Below are positions 8,122 through 16,264 of a stretch of DNA of 64,000 nucleotides, one piece after another. A program made the translations under genes and the position numbers. Numbering within the stretch: the first letter of the stretch is position 1; the number at the start of each line of letters is the position of its first letter. Origin of the DNA: Streptomyces sp. AM 4-1-1 (lineage in GTDB: Bacteria > Actinomycetota > Actinomycetes > Streptomycetales > Streptomycetaceae); contig NZ_CP119145.1 in NCBI RefSeq assembly GCF_029167625.1, forward strand, positions 1,240,001 through 1,304,000. Reading direction: 5' to 3'. The notes under the pieces were generated by a model, which saw only the letters and a list, made by a program, of their open reading frames with translations, did not search any database and had not been told where the DNA came from.

Positions 8122-9302
8122 CAGACGGATGCCTTCAGCTCGGTCTCGATCTTCTCGAGGAGGCGGGCCTCGACGTCCGGCAGACCGATCTGCTGGACCA
8201 GCTCGGCGAAGAAGCCGCGCACGACCAGGCGGCGGGCCTCCTCGGCGGGGATACCGCGGGCCATCAGGTAGAACAGCTGCTCGTCGTCGAAGCGGCCGGT
8301 CGCCGAGGCGTGACCGGCGCCGACGATCTCACCGGTCTCGATCTCCAGGTTCGGCACGGAGTCGACCCGGGCCCCGTCCGTCAGGACGAGGTTGCGGTTC
8401 ATCTCGTACGTGTCGGTGCCCTCGGCCCTGGCCTGGATGAGGACGTCGCCGATCCACACCGCGTGCGCGTCGTCGCCCTGGAGCGCGCCCTTGTACACGG
8501 CGTTGGACTTGCAGTGCGGGGTGTTGTGGTCGACCAGGAGGCGGTGCTCCTGGTGCTGGCCCTTGTCGGTGAAGTACAGGCCGAACAGCTCGGCCTCGCC
8601 GCCGGGGCCCGCGTAGGCGATCCGCGGGTGGAGACGGACGAGGTCGCCGCCGAAGGTGACGACGATCGACTTGAAGGACGCGTCCCGGCCGATCAGCGTG
8701 TTGTGCTGGCCGACGTGGACGGCCGTGTCGTCCCAGTCCTGGACGGAGACGACGGTCAGCTTCGCGCCGTCGCCGACGAGGTAGTCGACGTTGGCGGCGA
8801 GCACCGCGTCACCGGTGTGGTCGATGACGACGACGGCCTCGGCGAACGCCCCCAGCTCGATGACCTGGTGCCCGAACGCCACGCCGCCCTCACCGTGCAC
8901 GGTGATCCGGACCGGCTCGGTCAGCACGGCCTCCTTGGGCACCGTGACGACCGACGCCGTCTCGAACGCGGAGTACGCCTGCGCGGCGACCCGGTCCACC
9001 GGGGTACCGGCCCGGCCGAGCCGGGCGTCGTCGCGGCCGACCGTCTCCACGGTCACGGAGTCAGGCGCGTCGATGGCGACCTTGATCCCGCCGCCGGTGG
9101 CGACCGCCGTGCCGTCGTGCAGCCCGCGCAGCCGGTCCAGCGGCGTGAACCGCCACTCCTCCTCACGGCCGTGCGGGACCGGGAAGTCCGCGACGTCGAA
9201 GGACGGGGGCGCGCTCATGCGCGTGGCGACGGTCGACTCGGCGGCCACCGCGATGGACCCGGCGGTGGTCGACCCCGCCGGAATGTTCTGAGCCTCAGCC
9301 AT
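8121..9302 (-). CDS. sufD: Fe-S assembly scaffold subunit SufD
   Basis: A 393-residue SufBD-family protein made largely of beta-helix repeats, with the C-terminal features MNRNLVLTDGARVDSVPNLEIET, GAGHASATGRFDDEQLFYLMARGI and a terminal helical bundle. SufD partners SufB and SufC in the SufBC2D scaffold. It follows sufB after a 60-bp gap that has no obvious hairpin, and the next gene starts at its stop codon. Confidence 0.96.
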   Translation of the reverse strand: MAEAQNIPAGSTTAGSIAVAAESTVATRMSAPPSFDVADFPVPHGREEEWRFTPLDRLRGLHDGTAVATGGGIKVAIDAPDSVTVETVGRDDARLGRAGTPVDRVAAQAYSAFETASVVTVPKEAVLTEPVRITVHGEGGVAFGHQVIELGAFAEAVVVIDHTGDAVLAANVDYLVGDGAKLTVVSVQDWDDTAVHVGQHNTLIGRDASFKSIVVTFGGDLVRLHPRIAYAGPGGEAELFGLYFTDKGQHQEHRLLVDHNTPHCKSNAVYKGALQGDDAHAVWIGDVLIQARAEGTDTYEMNRNLVLTDGARVDSVPNLEIETGEIVGAGHASATGRFDDEQLFYLMARGIPAEEARRLVVRGFFAELVQQIGLPDVEARLLEKIETELKASV

Positions 9303-9362
9303 GGCTGTCGTTGTGCTCTCTTCCTACGTCAGAAATCTGTCGCTGCTTCGGGGGCGGGGCCG

Positions 9363-10784
9363 TTAGCCGACCGAGCCCTCCATCTGCAGTTCGATCAGCC
9401 GGTTGAGCTCCAGGGCGTACTCCATCGGCAGCTCCTTGGCGATCGGCTCGACGAAGCCGCGCACGATCATCGCCATCGCCTCGAACTCGGTGAGTCCGCG
9501 GCTCATGAGGTAGAAGAGCTGGTCCTCGGAGACCTTGGAGACGGTCGCCTCGTGGCCCATGGACACGTCGTCCTCACGGACGTCGACGTACGGGTACGTG
9601 TCCGAGCGCGAGATCGTGTCGACCAGCAGCGCGTCGCAGAGCACGTTGGACTTCGCGCCCGGCGCGCCCTCGCCGATCTCGATCAGCCCTCGGTACGAGG
9701 TGCGTCCGCCGCCTCGCGCCACCGACTTGGAGACGATGTTCGAGGAGGTGTTCGGTGCCATGTGGACCATCTTGGCGCCGGCGTCCTGGTGCTGGCCCTC
9801 ACCCGCGAAGGCGATGGACAGGGTCTCGCCCTTGGCGTGCTCGCCCATCAGGTAGATGGCCGGGTACTTCATGGTGACCTTGGAGCCGATGTTGCCGTCG
9901 ACCCATTCCATGGTCGCGCCCTCGTAGGCCACAGCTCGCTTGGTGACCAGGTTGTAGACGTTGTTCGACCAGTTCTGGATCGTCGTGTAGCGGCAGCGGC
10001 CGCCCTTCTTCACGATGATCTCGACGACCGCGGAGTGCAGCGAGTCGGACGAGTAGATCGGCGCGGTACAGCCCTCGACGTAGTGGACGTAGGCGTCCTC
10101 GTCGACGATGATCAGCGTCCGCTCGAACTGGCCCATGTTCTCGGTGTTGATCCGGAAGTAGGCCTGGAGCGGGATCTCGACGTGCACGCCCTTCGGCACG
10201 TAGATGAAGGAGCCGCCGGACCACACGGCCGAGTTCAGCGACGCGAACTTGTTGTCACCGACCGGGATGACCGTCCCGAAGTACTCCTTGAACAGCTCCG
10301 GGTGCTCCTTCAGCGCGGTGTCGGTGTCCATGAAGATGACACCCTGCGCCTCCAGCTCCTCGTTGATCTGGTGGTAGACCACCTCGGACTCGTACTGGGC
10401 CGCGACGCCCGCGACGAGGCGCTGCTTCTCCGCCTCGGGGATGCCGAGCTTGTCGTACGTGTTCTTGATGTCCTCCGGCAGGTCCTCCCAGGACTCGGCC
10501 TGCTTCTCGGTGGACCGCACGAAGTACTTGATGTTGTCGAAGTCGATGCCCGACAGGTCGGAGCCCCAGTTCGGCATGGGCTTCTTGCCGAAGAGCTTCA
10601 GTCCCTTGAGCCGGAGCTTGAGCATCCACTCCGGCTCGTTCTTCTTCTCCGAGATGTCGCGGACGACAGCCTCGGACAGGCCGCGCTTGGCCGCCGCGCC
10701 TGCCGCGTCGGAGTCGGCCCAGCCGAATTCGTACGTGCCCAGGCCATCGAGCTCAGGGTGGGCAGTCTCCGTGGGGAGCGTCAT
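9363..10784 (-). CDS. sufB: Fe-S assembly scaffold subunit SufB
   Basis: A 473-residue SufB with the conserved [45 protein letters not shown] (conserved cysteine), [12 protein letters not shown] [16 protein letters not shown] and [12 protein letters not shown] motifs. SufB is the site of nascent cluster assembly. The frame is open upstream to 10958, but ATG 10784 is preceded by GGGAGGAA and overlaps the sufR stop as ATGA (10781-10784), so this start is chosen. The overlap couples SufB synthesis to that of the repressor. Confidence 0.97.
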   Translation of the reverse strand: MTLPTETAHPELDGLGTYEFGWADSDAAGAAAKRGLSEAVVRDISEKKNEPEWMLKLRLKGLKLFGKKPMPNWGSDLSGIDFDNIKYFVRSTEKQAESWEDLPEDIKNTYDKLGIPEAEKQRLVAGVAAQYESEVVYHQINEELEAQGVIFMDTDTALKEHPELFKEYFGTVIPVGDNKFASLNSAVWSGGSFIYVPKGVHVEIPLQAYFRINTENMGQFERTLIIVDEDAYVHYVEGCTAPIYSSDSLHSAVVEIIVKKGGRCRYTTIQNWSNNVYNLVTKRAVAYEGATMEWVDGNIGSKVTMKYPAIYLMGEHAKGETLSIAFAGEGQHQDAGAKMVHMAPNTSSNIVSKSVARGGGRTSYRGLIEIGEGAPGAKSNVLCDALLVDTISRSDTYPYVDVREDDVSMGHEATVSKVSEDQLFYLMSRGLTEFEAMAMIVRGFVEPIAKELPMEYALELNRLIELQMEGSVG

Positions 10785-11542
10785 GCGGGGTTCCTCCCGG
10801 CCGTGCTTGCGGATGATGAGGTGGTGGTCTGTGGGGTGGGGTGCGCCGCGCCGCGCGGAATGAACGTCGTGCACACCCCGTCGCCGTGGGCGAGGGTGGC
10901 CAGACGCTGCACATGCGTCCCGAGCAGGCTGGAGAAGAACTCCGTCTCCGCCTCGCACAGCTGCGGGAACTGCTCGGCGACGTGCGCGACCGGACAGTGG
11001 TGCTGGCAGAGCTGCTCGCCCTGCTGGGGGGCCGGCGCGCTACGAGCCGTAGCAGCGTACCCGTCGGCCGACAGGGCCCTGGCGAGCGCCTCGGCCCGGC
11101 CGTCGGGCCCGGCGGCCTCGACCGCCGCGCGGTACGTCTCCGCCTGGGCGGCGAACCTGGCGCGGGCGAACGCGACCAGCGCCTCGTCCCCCGCCGTCTC
11201 CGCGATCCAGCGCAGGGCGTCGGCCGCCAGCTTGTCGTACGACTGGTCGAAGGCGTCCCGCCCCGAGTCGGTCAGGGCGAACGCCTTGGCGGGCCGGCCG
11301 CGGGTCCTGGCGCCGTGCACGCGCTGCTCGCGGGCCTGGACCACGCCGTCGGTGACGAGCGCGTCGAGGTGGCGGCGGACGGCGGCCGGGGTCAGACCCA
11401 GCCGCTTCGCCAGCTCGGTGACGGTGGACGGGCCGTGGTCCAGGATGGAGCGCGCGACCCGGTTGCGGGTGGACTGATCCGAACGCAACCCGGTCGCGGC
11501 CTCCCCCTGAGGGGACTGCGACGCCGCGCCCACGTATTTCAC
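10781..11542 (-). CDS. sufR: SufR-type winged-helix repressor of the suf operon
   Basis: A 253-residue regulator with an N-terminal winged helix ([21 protein letters not shown]) and a C-terminal cysteine-rich segment. Cysteines at about 179, 183, 196 and 224 (CQHHC, then QLCEAE, then DGVCTTF) are the probable cluster ligands. SufR proteins with a bound cluster repress suf and release it when clusters are scarce. The start is set at GTG 11542 because that is the usual N-terminus (VKYVG); an in-frame GTG at 11614 exists. A CAAC-N6-GTTG palindrome overlaps the start codon, consistent with autoregulation. Confidence 0.92.
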   Translation of the reverse strand: MKYVGAASQSPQGEAATGLRSDQSTRNRVARSILDHGPSTVTELAKRLGLTPAAVRRHLDALVTDGVVQAREQRVHGARTRGRPAKAFALTDSGRDAFDQSYDKLAADALRWIAETAGDEALVAFARARFAAQAETYRAAVEAAGPDGRAEALARALSADGYAATARSAPAPQQGEQLCQHHCPVAHVAEQFPQLCEAETEFFSSLLGTHVQRLATLAHGDGVCTTFIPRGAAHPTPQTTTSSSASTAGRNPA

Positions 11543-11555
11543 AACGCCATTGTTG
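11542..11555. promoter_or_regulatory. Putative SufR operator CAAC-N6-GTTG
   Basis: A perfect 4+4 palindrome with a 6-bp spacer sits exactly at the sufR start. From memory, the same palindrome is the SufR target reported in Streptomyces avermitilis. Its position would block transcription start or early elongation of the whole suf operon. Confidence 0.75.
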
Positions 11556-11609
11556 CGTAATTCCGGCGACAGTGACAACAACGGTCCGGAACGATCTTTG
11601 GTGCGCTTC

Positions 11610-11628
11610 GTCACTTAGGGTCACCTAA
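11610..11628. promoter_or_regulatory. Candidate IdeR/DmdR1 iron box
   Basis: TTAGGGTCACCTAA (11615-11628) is an inverted repeat. The 19 bp ending there match the DmdR1/IdeR iron-box consensus (TTAGGTTAGGCTCACCTAA as I recall it) at 14 of 19 positions. The right half is nearly perfect; the left half is weak. It lies between sufR and the divergent ABC transporter and could act on either. Confidence 0.45.
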
Positions 11629-11704
11629 TTTCCGGGCGGGACGGCCCTGTACCGCCGCCCCCGCCCGGCCGGTGGCTCCGGCCCCGGCACTAGACTCACC
11701 GGCC

Positions 11705-12631
11705 ATGAAGAGCGACCTCGTGGTCCAGGTCCGCGGCCTGGTCAAGCGGTACGGCACCAGGACCGCGGTGGACGGCCTCGACCTGGACGTCCGGGCCGGC
11801 TCGGTCACCGCGGTGCTCGGCCCGAACGGCGCGGGCAAGACCACCACCGTCGAGATCTGCGAGGGGTACCGCCGTCCGGACGCCGGTACCGTCCGGGTCC
11901 TCGGCCTCGATCCGGTCGCCGACGCGCCCCGGCTGCGTCCCCGGATCGGCGTGATGCTCCAGTCGGGTGGCGTCTACTCGGGCGCCCGCGCCGACGAGAT
12001 GCTCCGCCACATGGCGAAGCTCCACGCGCACCCGCTGGACGTGGACGCCCTGATCGAGCGCCTCGGTCTGGCCGGCTGCGGCCGTACGTCCTACCGGCGG
12101 CTCTCCGGCGGCCAGCAGCAGCGGCTCGCGCTGGCGATGGCGGTCGTCGGACGCCCCGAGCTGCTGTTCCTGGACGAGCCGACCGCGGGCCTCGACCCGC
12201 AGGCCCGGCGGTCCACCTGGGATCTCGTACGGGAACTGCGCGCCGACGGCGTGTCGACCATCCTCACCACCCATTTCATGGACGAGGCCGAGGAGCTGGC
12301 CGACGACGTCGCCGTCATCGACGCGGGCCGGGTCATCGCCCAGGGCAGCCCCGAGTCCCTGTGCCGCGGCGGCGCCGAGAACACCCTGCGCTTCACCGGC
12401 CGCCCCGCGCTCGACCTCGGCTCCCTGCTGAAGGCGCTGCCGGACGGCTCGGAGGCCGCCGAACTCACGCCGGGCGCGTACCGCATCACCGGCCGGGTCG
12501 ATCCGCAGCTGCTGGCCACCGTCGCCTCCTGGTGCGCCCAGCACGGGGTGATGGCGGACGGCATCTCGGTCGAGCGGCACACCCTCGAAGACGTCTTCCT
12601 GGAGCTGACCGGCAAGGAGCTGCGCGCATGA
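11705..12631 (+). CDS. ABC transporter ATP-binding protein
   Basis: A 308-residue ABC ATPase with Walker A GPNGAGKTTTVE, signature RLSGGQQQRLALA, Walker B LLFLDEPTAGLDP and H-loop ILTTHFMDEAEELAD, plus a C-terminal accessory domain ending in LEDVFLELTGKELRA. This is the DrrA/CcmA-like exporter class. The likely start is ATG 11705; TAGACT (11690-11695) stands 9 nt upstream. The permease start overlaps its stop (ATGA). The conserved actinobacterial position between suf and heme A genes suggests a link to heme or Fe-S metabolism, but the substrate is unknown. Confidence 0.92.
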   Translation: MKSDLVVQVRGLVKRYGTRTAVDGLDLDVRAGSVTAVLGPNGAGKTTTVEICEGYRRPDAGTVRVLGLDPVADAPRLRPRIGVMLQSGGVYSGARADEMLRHMAKLHAHPLDVDALIERLGLAGCGRTSYRRLSGGQQQRLALAMAVVGRPELLFLDEPTAGLDPQARRSTWDLVRELRADGVSTILTTHFMDEAEELADDVAVIDAGRVIAQGSPESLCRGGAENTLRFTGRPALDLGSLLKALPDGSEAAELTPGAYRITGRVDPQLLATVASWCAQHGVMADGISVERHTLEDVFLELTGKELRA

Positions 12632-13395
12632 GCGCCGGAACGTACACCCCCCGGCCGGGCGCCGCCACGCTGCCCCGGATGATCGCCGCGCAGACCGCGC
12701 TGGAGACGCGGATGCTGCTGCGCAACGGCGAGCAGCTGCTGCTCACCGTCGTCATCCCGGCCCTGCTGCTCGTGCTGTTCGGCGCGGTCGACATCGTGGA
12801 CACCGGGGCGGGCGATCCGGTCGACTTCCTGGCCCCCGGCGTTCTCGCGCTCGCCGTGCTGTCCACCGCCTTCACCGGTCAGGCCATCGCCACCGGGTTC
12901 GAGCGGCGGTACGGGGTGCTCAAGCGGCTCGGCGCGTCCCCGCTGCCGCGCTGGGCGCTGATGACGGCGAAGACGCTGTCGGTGCTGGTCACCGAAGTGC
13001 TCCAGGTCGTCCTGCTGACGGTGATCGCCTTCGCGCTGGGCTGGTCGCCGCACGGCAACCCGTTCGCCGTCGTCCTGCTGCTCGTCCTGGGCACGGCGGC
13101 CTTCTCCGGTCTCGGGCTGCTGATGGCCGGGACGCTGAAGGCGGAGGCCACACTGGCCGCGGCCAATCTCGTCTTCCTGCTGCTGCTGGTCGGCGGCGGG
13201 GTCGTCGTGCCGTTGGACAAGTTCCCGGACGGGGTGCGGTCGGCGCTCGAACTGCTGCCGATCTCGGCCCTGTCGGACGGTCTGCGGGACGTGCTCCAGC
13301 ACGGTGCCCCGATGCCGTGGGGCGCGGCCGGGATTCTCGCGGTGTGGGCGGTGCTCGGCCTGGGCGCGGCGGCCAGGTTCTTCCGCTGGGAGTGA
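12628..13395 (+). CDS. ABC-2 type transporter permease
   Basis: A 255-residue ABC-2 permease with about six membrane segments (LLLTVVIPALLLVLFGAV, FLAPGVLALAVLSTAFTG, VVLLTVIAFALGW, LVFLLLLVGGGVVVPL and others) and the typical FERRYGVLKRLGASPLPR cytosolic loop and PISALSDGLRDVL motif near the end. It pairs with the preceding ATPase through a four-base overlap, so one heteromeric exporter is expected. Confidence 0.92.
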   Translation: MSAGTYTPRPGAATLPRMIAAQTALETRMLLRNGEQLLLTVVIPALLLVLFGAVDIVDTGAGDPVDFLAPGVLALAVLSTAFTGQAIATGFERRYGVLKRLGASPLPRWALMTAKTLSVLVTEVLQVVLLTVIAFALGWSPHGNPFAVVLLLVLGTAAFSGLGLLMAGTLKAEATLAAANLVFLLLLVGGGVVVPLDKFPDGVRSALELLPISALSDGLRDVLQHGAPMPWGAAGILAVWAVLGLGAAARFFRWE

Positions 13396-13515
13396 CGAAG
13401 GTCCCGCCCTCCCTCGGCGGGGCGGCGCGGGACGGCCGCGCGCGGTACGCCGTACCGGGGTGAATTCGACCCCACTCGTCCCCCTCGTGAAAGCTTGCAC
13501 AAGCCTCGGCTTACG

Positions 13516-14532
13516 ATGGTGCGCGTGCCCAAGCTGACCCGAGCCGAAGTCGCTCAAGCCGTGCGGAACCCGCTCCGTCACATCGCCGAGCGGTGGACTC
13601 CCTCCCCCCGTACCGTCCGCAGGGCGGCCATGTCCGCCGTCGTGATGGCGGTCGTCATCGTCATCACGGGCGGCGCGGTGCGGCTGACCGGTTCCGGTCT
13701 GGGCTGCCCGACCTGGCCCAAGTGCACCGACGACAGCCTCACCACGACGAGTGCGATGGGCCTGCACGGCGTCATCGAGTTCGGCAACCGGATGCTGACG
13801 TACGTCCTGTGCGCGGCGGTCGGCTGGGCGATCATCGCCGCCCGGTCCGCGAAACCCTGGCGGCGCACCCTCACCAGGCTGGGCTGGGCGCAGTTCTGGA
13901 TCGTCATGGGCAACGCGGTGCTCGGCGGAATCGTGGTGCTGGTCGGACTCAACCCGTACACCGTCGCGGCGCACTTCCTGCTCTCGACCGCGCTGCTCTC
14001 GGTGGCGGTGGTGACCTGGCAGCGGGTCGGTGAGGGCGACGGCGAGCCCCGTCCGCTGGTGGGCAGGGCGGTCTCGCAGCTGACCTGGCTGCTGGCGGTG
14101 GCGGCGGGGCTGCTGATCGCGGTCGGCACGGTCGTGACGGGCGCGGGCCGGCACGCCGGTGACTCCAGCGAGGTCCACCGCATTCCGCTCGACTGGACGA
14201 TGATCACGCAGCTCCACGCGGATCTGGCGTGGGTCGTGGTGGCCCTGACGGCGGCGCTCTGGTTCGTGCTGAGGGCGGTCGACGCACCGGACGGGCCGCG
14301 CCGCCGCACCCGTGAGCTGTTCCTGGTGCTGCTGGGGCAGGGTGTGATCGGTTACGTCCAGTACTTCACGGACACCCCGGAGCTCCTGGTCGGGCTGCAC
14401 ATGTTCGGCGCGTGTCTGATGTGGATCGCGGTCGTCCGGGTACTGCTGTCGCTGCGCGAGCGCCCGGTGGCGGTCGCGCCGGCCGGCCCCGCCACCCCGG
14501 CCGAGAGCCAGGAGCCGGTGGCGGCGGGCTGA
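13516..14532 (+). CDS. ctaA: Heme A synthase (COX15/CtaA family)
   Basis: CtaA oxidises the C8 methyl of heme O to give heme A for the aa3 cytochrome oxidase. The 338-residue protein has eight hydrophobic segments, the heme-ligand histidines in GLHGVIEFGNR, VAAHFLLS, QLHADLAWV and GLHMFGACL, and the paired cysteines in GCPTWPKC of the first external loop. ATG 13516 is chosen; GTG 13525 is also plausible because TACGAT (13512-13517) is spaced for a leaderless transcript starting there. It faces ctaB, with the 14571 gene between. Confidence 0.94.
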   Translation: MVRVPKLTRAEVAQAVRNPLRHIAERWTPSPRTVRRAAMSAVVMAVVIVITGGAVRLTGSGLGCPTWPKCTDDSLTTTSAMGLHGVIEFGNRMLTYVLCAAVGWAIIAARSAKPWRRTLTRLGWAQFWIVMGNAVLGGIVVLVGLNPYTVAAHFLLSTALLSVAVVTWQRVGEGDGEPRPLVGRAVSQLTWLLAVAAGLLIAVGTVVTGAGRHAGDSSEVHRIPLDWTMITQLHADLAWVVVALTAALWFVLRAVDAPDGPRRRTRELFLVLLGQGVIGYVQYFTDTPELLVGLHMFGACLMWIAVVRVLLSLRERPVAVAPAGPATPAESQEPVAAG

Positions 14533-14570
14533 GCGAACGGCTCCCGCACATGCCGGCGGTACGGGCCCGT

Positions 14571-14927
14571 TCAGCCGTTGGAGGGGCCGCCGAGCTGGAT
14601 ACCGGCCATCCGGGTCCATTCGTACGGTCCCGTGCGCATCTTCGCCGCGAAGTCACCGTCCAGGGACTCGTGCACGGTGATCCCGGCCCGCTCCGTGGCG
14701 CTCCGGGCGATCTCGTGGGAGGGCGCGACGAGGTCGCCCCAGCCGCCGTCCTCGCCGACGAGGACGATCCGGGTGCCCGCTCGGCCCAGGTGGGCGAGCT
14801 GGCCCTCCGCGCCGCCGTGCGCCTCGGCGAACGCGCCGATCTCCCTGGCGAGCTTCGCCGACGTGCGCGCGTCGCGGGCGGCCCGCCTGCTCGCGGCCAC
14901 CTGGTCAACCTGCTGGATCTCTGCCAT
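14571..14927 (-). CDS. Conserved actinobacterial protein of unknown function
   Basis: A 118-residue soluble protein with an N-terminal helix rich in Ala/Arg (ASRRAARDARTSAKLAREIGA), then an alternating strand-helix half containing GTRIVLVGEDGGWGDLVAPSHEIA and a C-terminal GPYEWTRMAGIQLGG. I do not recognise the family. Codon use is normal for the genome. It lies downstream of ctaB on the same strand but is separated from it by a strong terminator, and it ends convergent with ctaA. Confidence 0.75.
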   Translation of the reverse strand: MAEIQQVDQVAASRRAARDARTSAKLAREIGAFAEAHGGAEGQLAHLGRAGTRIVLVGEDGGWGDLVAPSHEIARSATERAGITVHESLDGDFAAKMRTGPYEWTRMAGIQLGGPSNG

Positions 14928-14960
14928 GCACAGGATGCTACCGACGGGTAGTCCAACGGG

Positions 14961-15004
14961 CGACGGGCGGGGTACATGGCGTCGGCCACGTACCCCGCCC
15001 GTCG
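14961..15004 (-). terminator. Terminator downstream of ctaB
   Basis: Perfect 15-bp inverted repeat (14961-14975 / 14990-15004) with a 14-nt loop, 22 bp after the ctaB stop. Confidence 0.82.
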
Positions 15005-15026
15005 GCAGGTGTCGTATCGCGGAGGG

Positions 15027-15974
15027 TCAGCGCAGGAAGGGGTCCACCGCGACGGCGACGAAGAGGATCGAGACATAGGTGATGGACCAGTGGAACAGCC
15101 GCATCTCCTTGAGCTTCCCGCCGGTCACCCCGGCCTTCGCCCGGTTCTGGAGGCCGTGCGCCTCCCAGAGCCAGAAGCCGCCCGCGAGCAGCGCGACCGC
15201 CGTGTAGAACCAGCCGGTGTAGCCGAGCGGGGTCAGCAGCAGCGAGACGGCCACCATCACCCAGCTGTAGATGACGATCTGGCGGGCGACCACCCGGTTG
15301 GAGGCGACGACCGGCAGCATCGGGACACCGACCCGGGCGTAGTCCTCCCGCACCTTCATGGACAGCGGCCAGTAGTGCGGCGGCGTCCAGAAGAACATCA
15401 CGGCGAAGAGGATGACCGGGGCCCACGACATCGAGTTGGTCACCGAGGACCAGCCGATGAGGACCGGCATGCAGCCCGCGATGCCGCCCCAGACGATGTT
15501 CTGCGAGGTGCGGCGCTTGAGGATCATCGTGTACACGATGACGTAGAAGAGCAGCGCGCCGAGCGACAGGGCCGCCGAGAGCCAGTTGACGAGCAGGCCG
15601 AACCAGACGGTGGAGAAGACCGCGAGGCCGATGCCGAAGGCCAGGCACTCACGCGGGCTCACCATGCCGGTGACCAGCGGGCGCTGCGACGTGCGGTCCA
15701 TCAGCGCGTCGATGTCGCGGTCGATGTACATGTTGAGAGCGTTGGCGCCGCCGGCGGAGAGATATCCACCGAGACACGTGGTGACTACGAGCCACAGGTT
15801 GGGCACGTCCTGAGCGGCCAGGAACATCACCGGAACGGTGGTGATCAGCAACAGCTCGATGATCCGTGGCTTGGTAAGCGCCACGAATGCCTTGACGCGG
15901 GCCCCGAACGGGCGATGGCCCCCTGGGCTCGGAGTCAAGGCGACCCCTGCGGGTCGGGACTCGACGGCCGTCAC
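15027..15974 (-). CDS. ctaB: Protoheme IX farnesyltransferase (heme O synthase)
   Basis: CtaB adds a farnesyl group to heme B to make heme O, the substrate of CtaA. The 315-residue protein has the UbiA-type aspartate motif [18 protein letters not shown] and about nine membrane segments ([35 protein letters not shown] and others). The frame is open to 16049; GTG 15974 is chosen because AGGGG lies 5 nt upstream and it leaves a normal family N-terminus before FVALTKPRI. It is divergent from tkt across a region of about 290 bp. Confidence 0.94.
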   Translation of the reverse strand: MTAVESRPAGVALTPSPGGHRPFGARVKAFVALTKPRIIELLLITTVPVMFLAAQDVPNLWLVVTTCLGGYLSAGGANALNMYIDRDIDALMDRTSQRPLVTGMVSPRECLAFGIGLAVFSTVWFGLLVNWLSAALSLGALLFYVIVYTMILKRRTSQNIVWGGIAGCMPVLIGWSSVTNSMSWAPVILFAVMFFWTPPHYWPLSMKVREDYARVGVPMLPVVASNRVVARQIVIYSWVMVAVSLLLTPLGYTGWFYTAVALLAGGFWLWEAHGLQNRAKAGVTGGKLKEMRLFHWSITYVSILFVAVAVDPFLR

Positions 15975-16264
15975 GCACACCCCTGACAGAGAAATCCCAG
16001 CAAGCTCCGGGCGCGAGGGCCCGGTAAATACTTGCGCGAACCAGACCACTGTAGACGTTGGTCATGGTCCGTTCTCCGTCGGGGTGGGTCGTGTTGGAGC
16101 GCCGTCCCGGGGAAGGGACTCAGGTACCCGGGAGGCGAACTCCACGGGTGGCACGCACCCTGGAAAGCAGGCGATATCACGGGTTCTGTCGGAGGTAGGC
16201 TCGGCAGCGCCCGGTGCGGTAACCAGTCACCGGTTTACGACAGTGAGAGGAGCCCTGACTCAGG
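15975..16264. other. Divergent ctaB-tkt intergenic region
   Basis: About 290 bp between divergent starts. A TAGGCT box (16196-16201) could be the -10 of tkt with a long leader. AGGAG at 16246-16250 is 14 nt from the tkt GTG, farther than usual. I see no clear operator. Confidence 0.4.

Noticed and set aside
8310..11477. 1055-codon open frame antisense to sufD, sufB and sufR
   Set aside because: The product has no domains, and the opposite strand holds well-conserved suf genes.
12091..14619. 842-codon minus-strand frame across the ABC exporter and ctaA
   Set aside because: It is a shadow of two conserved membrane genes; its product is His/Arg/Gln-rich and featureless.
16050..16264. tRNA-like or structured RNA in the ctaB-tkt gap
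   Set aside because: No cloverleaf could be drawn, and no known riboswitch motif was recognised.
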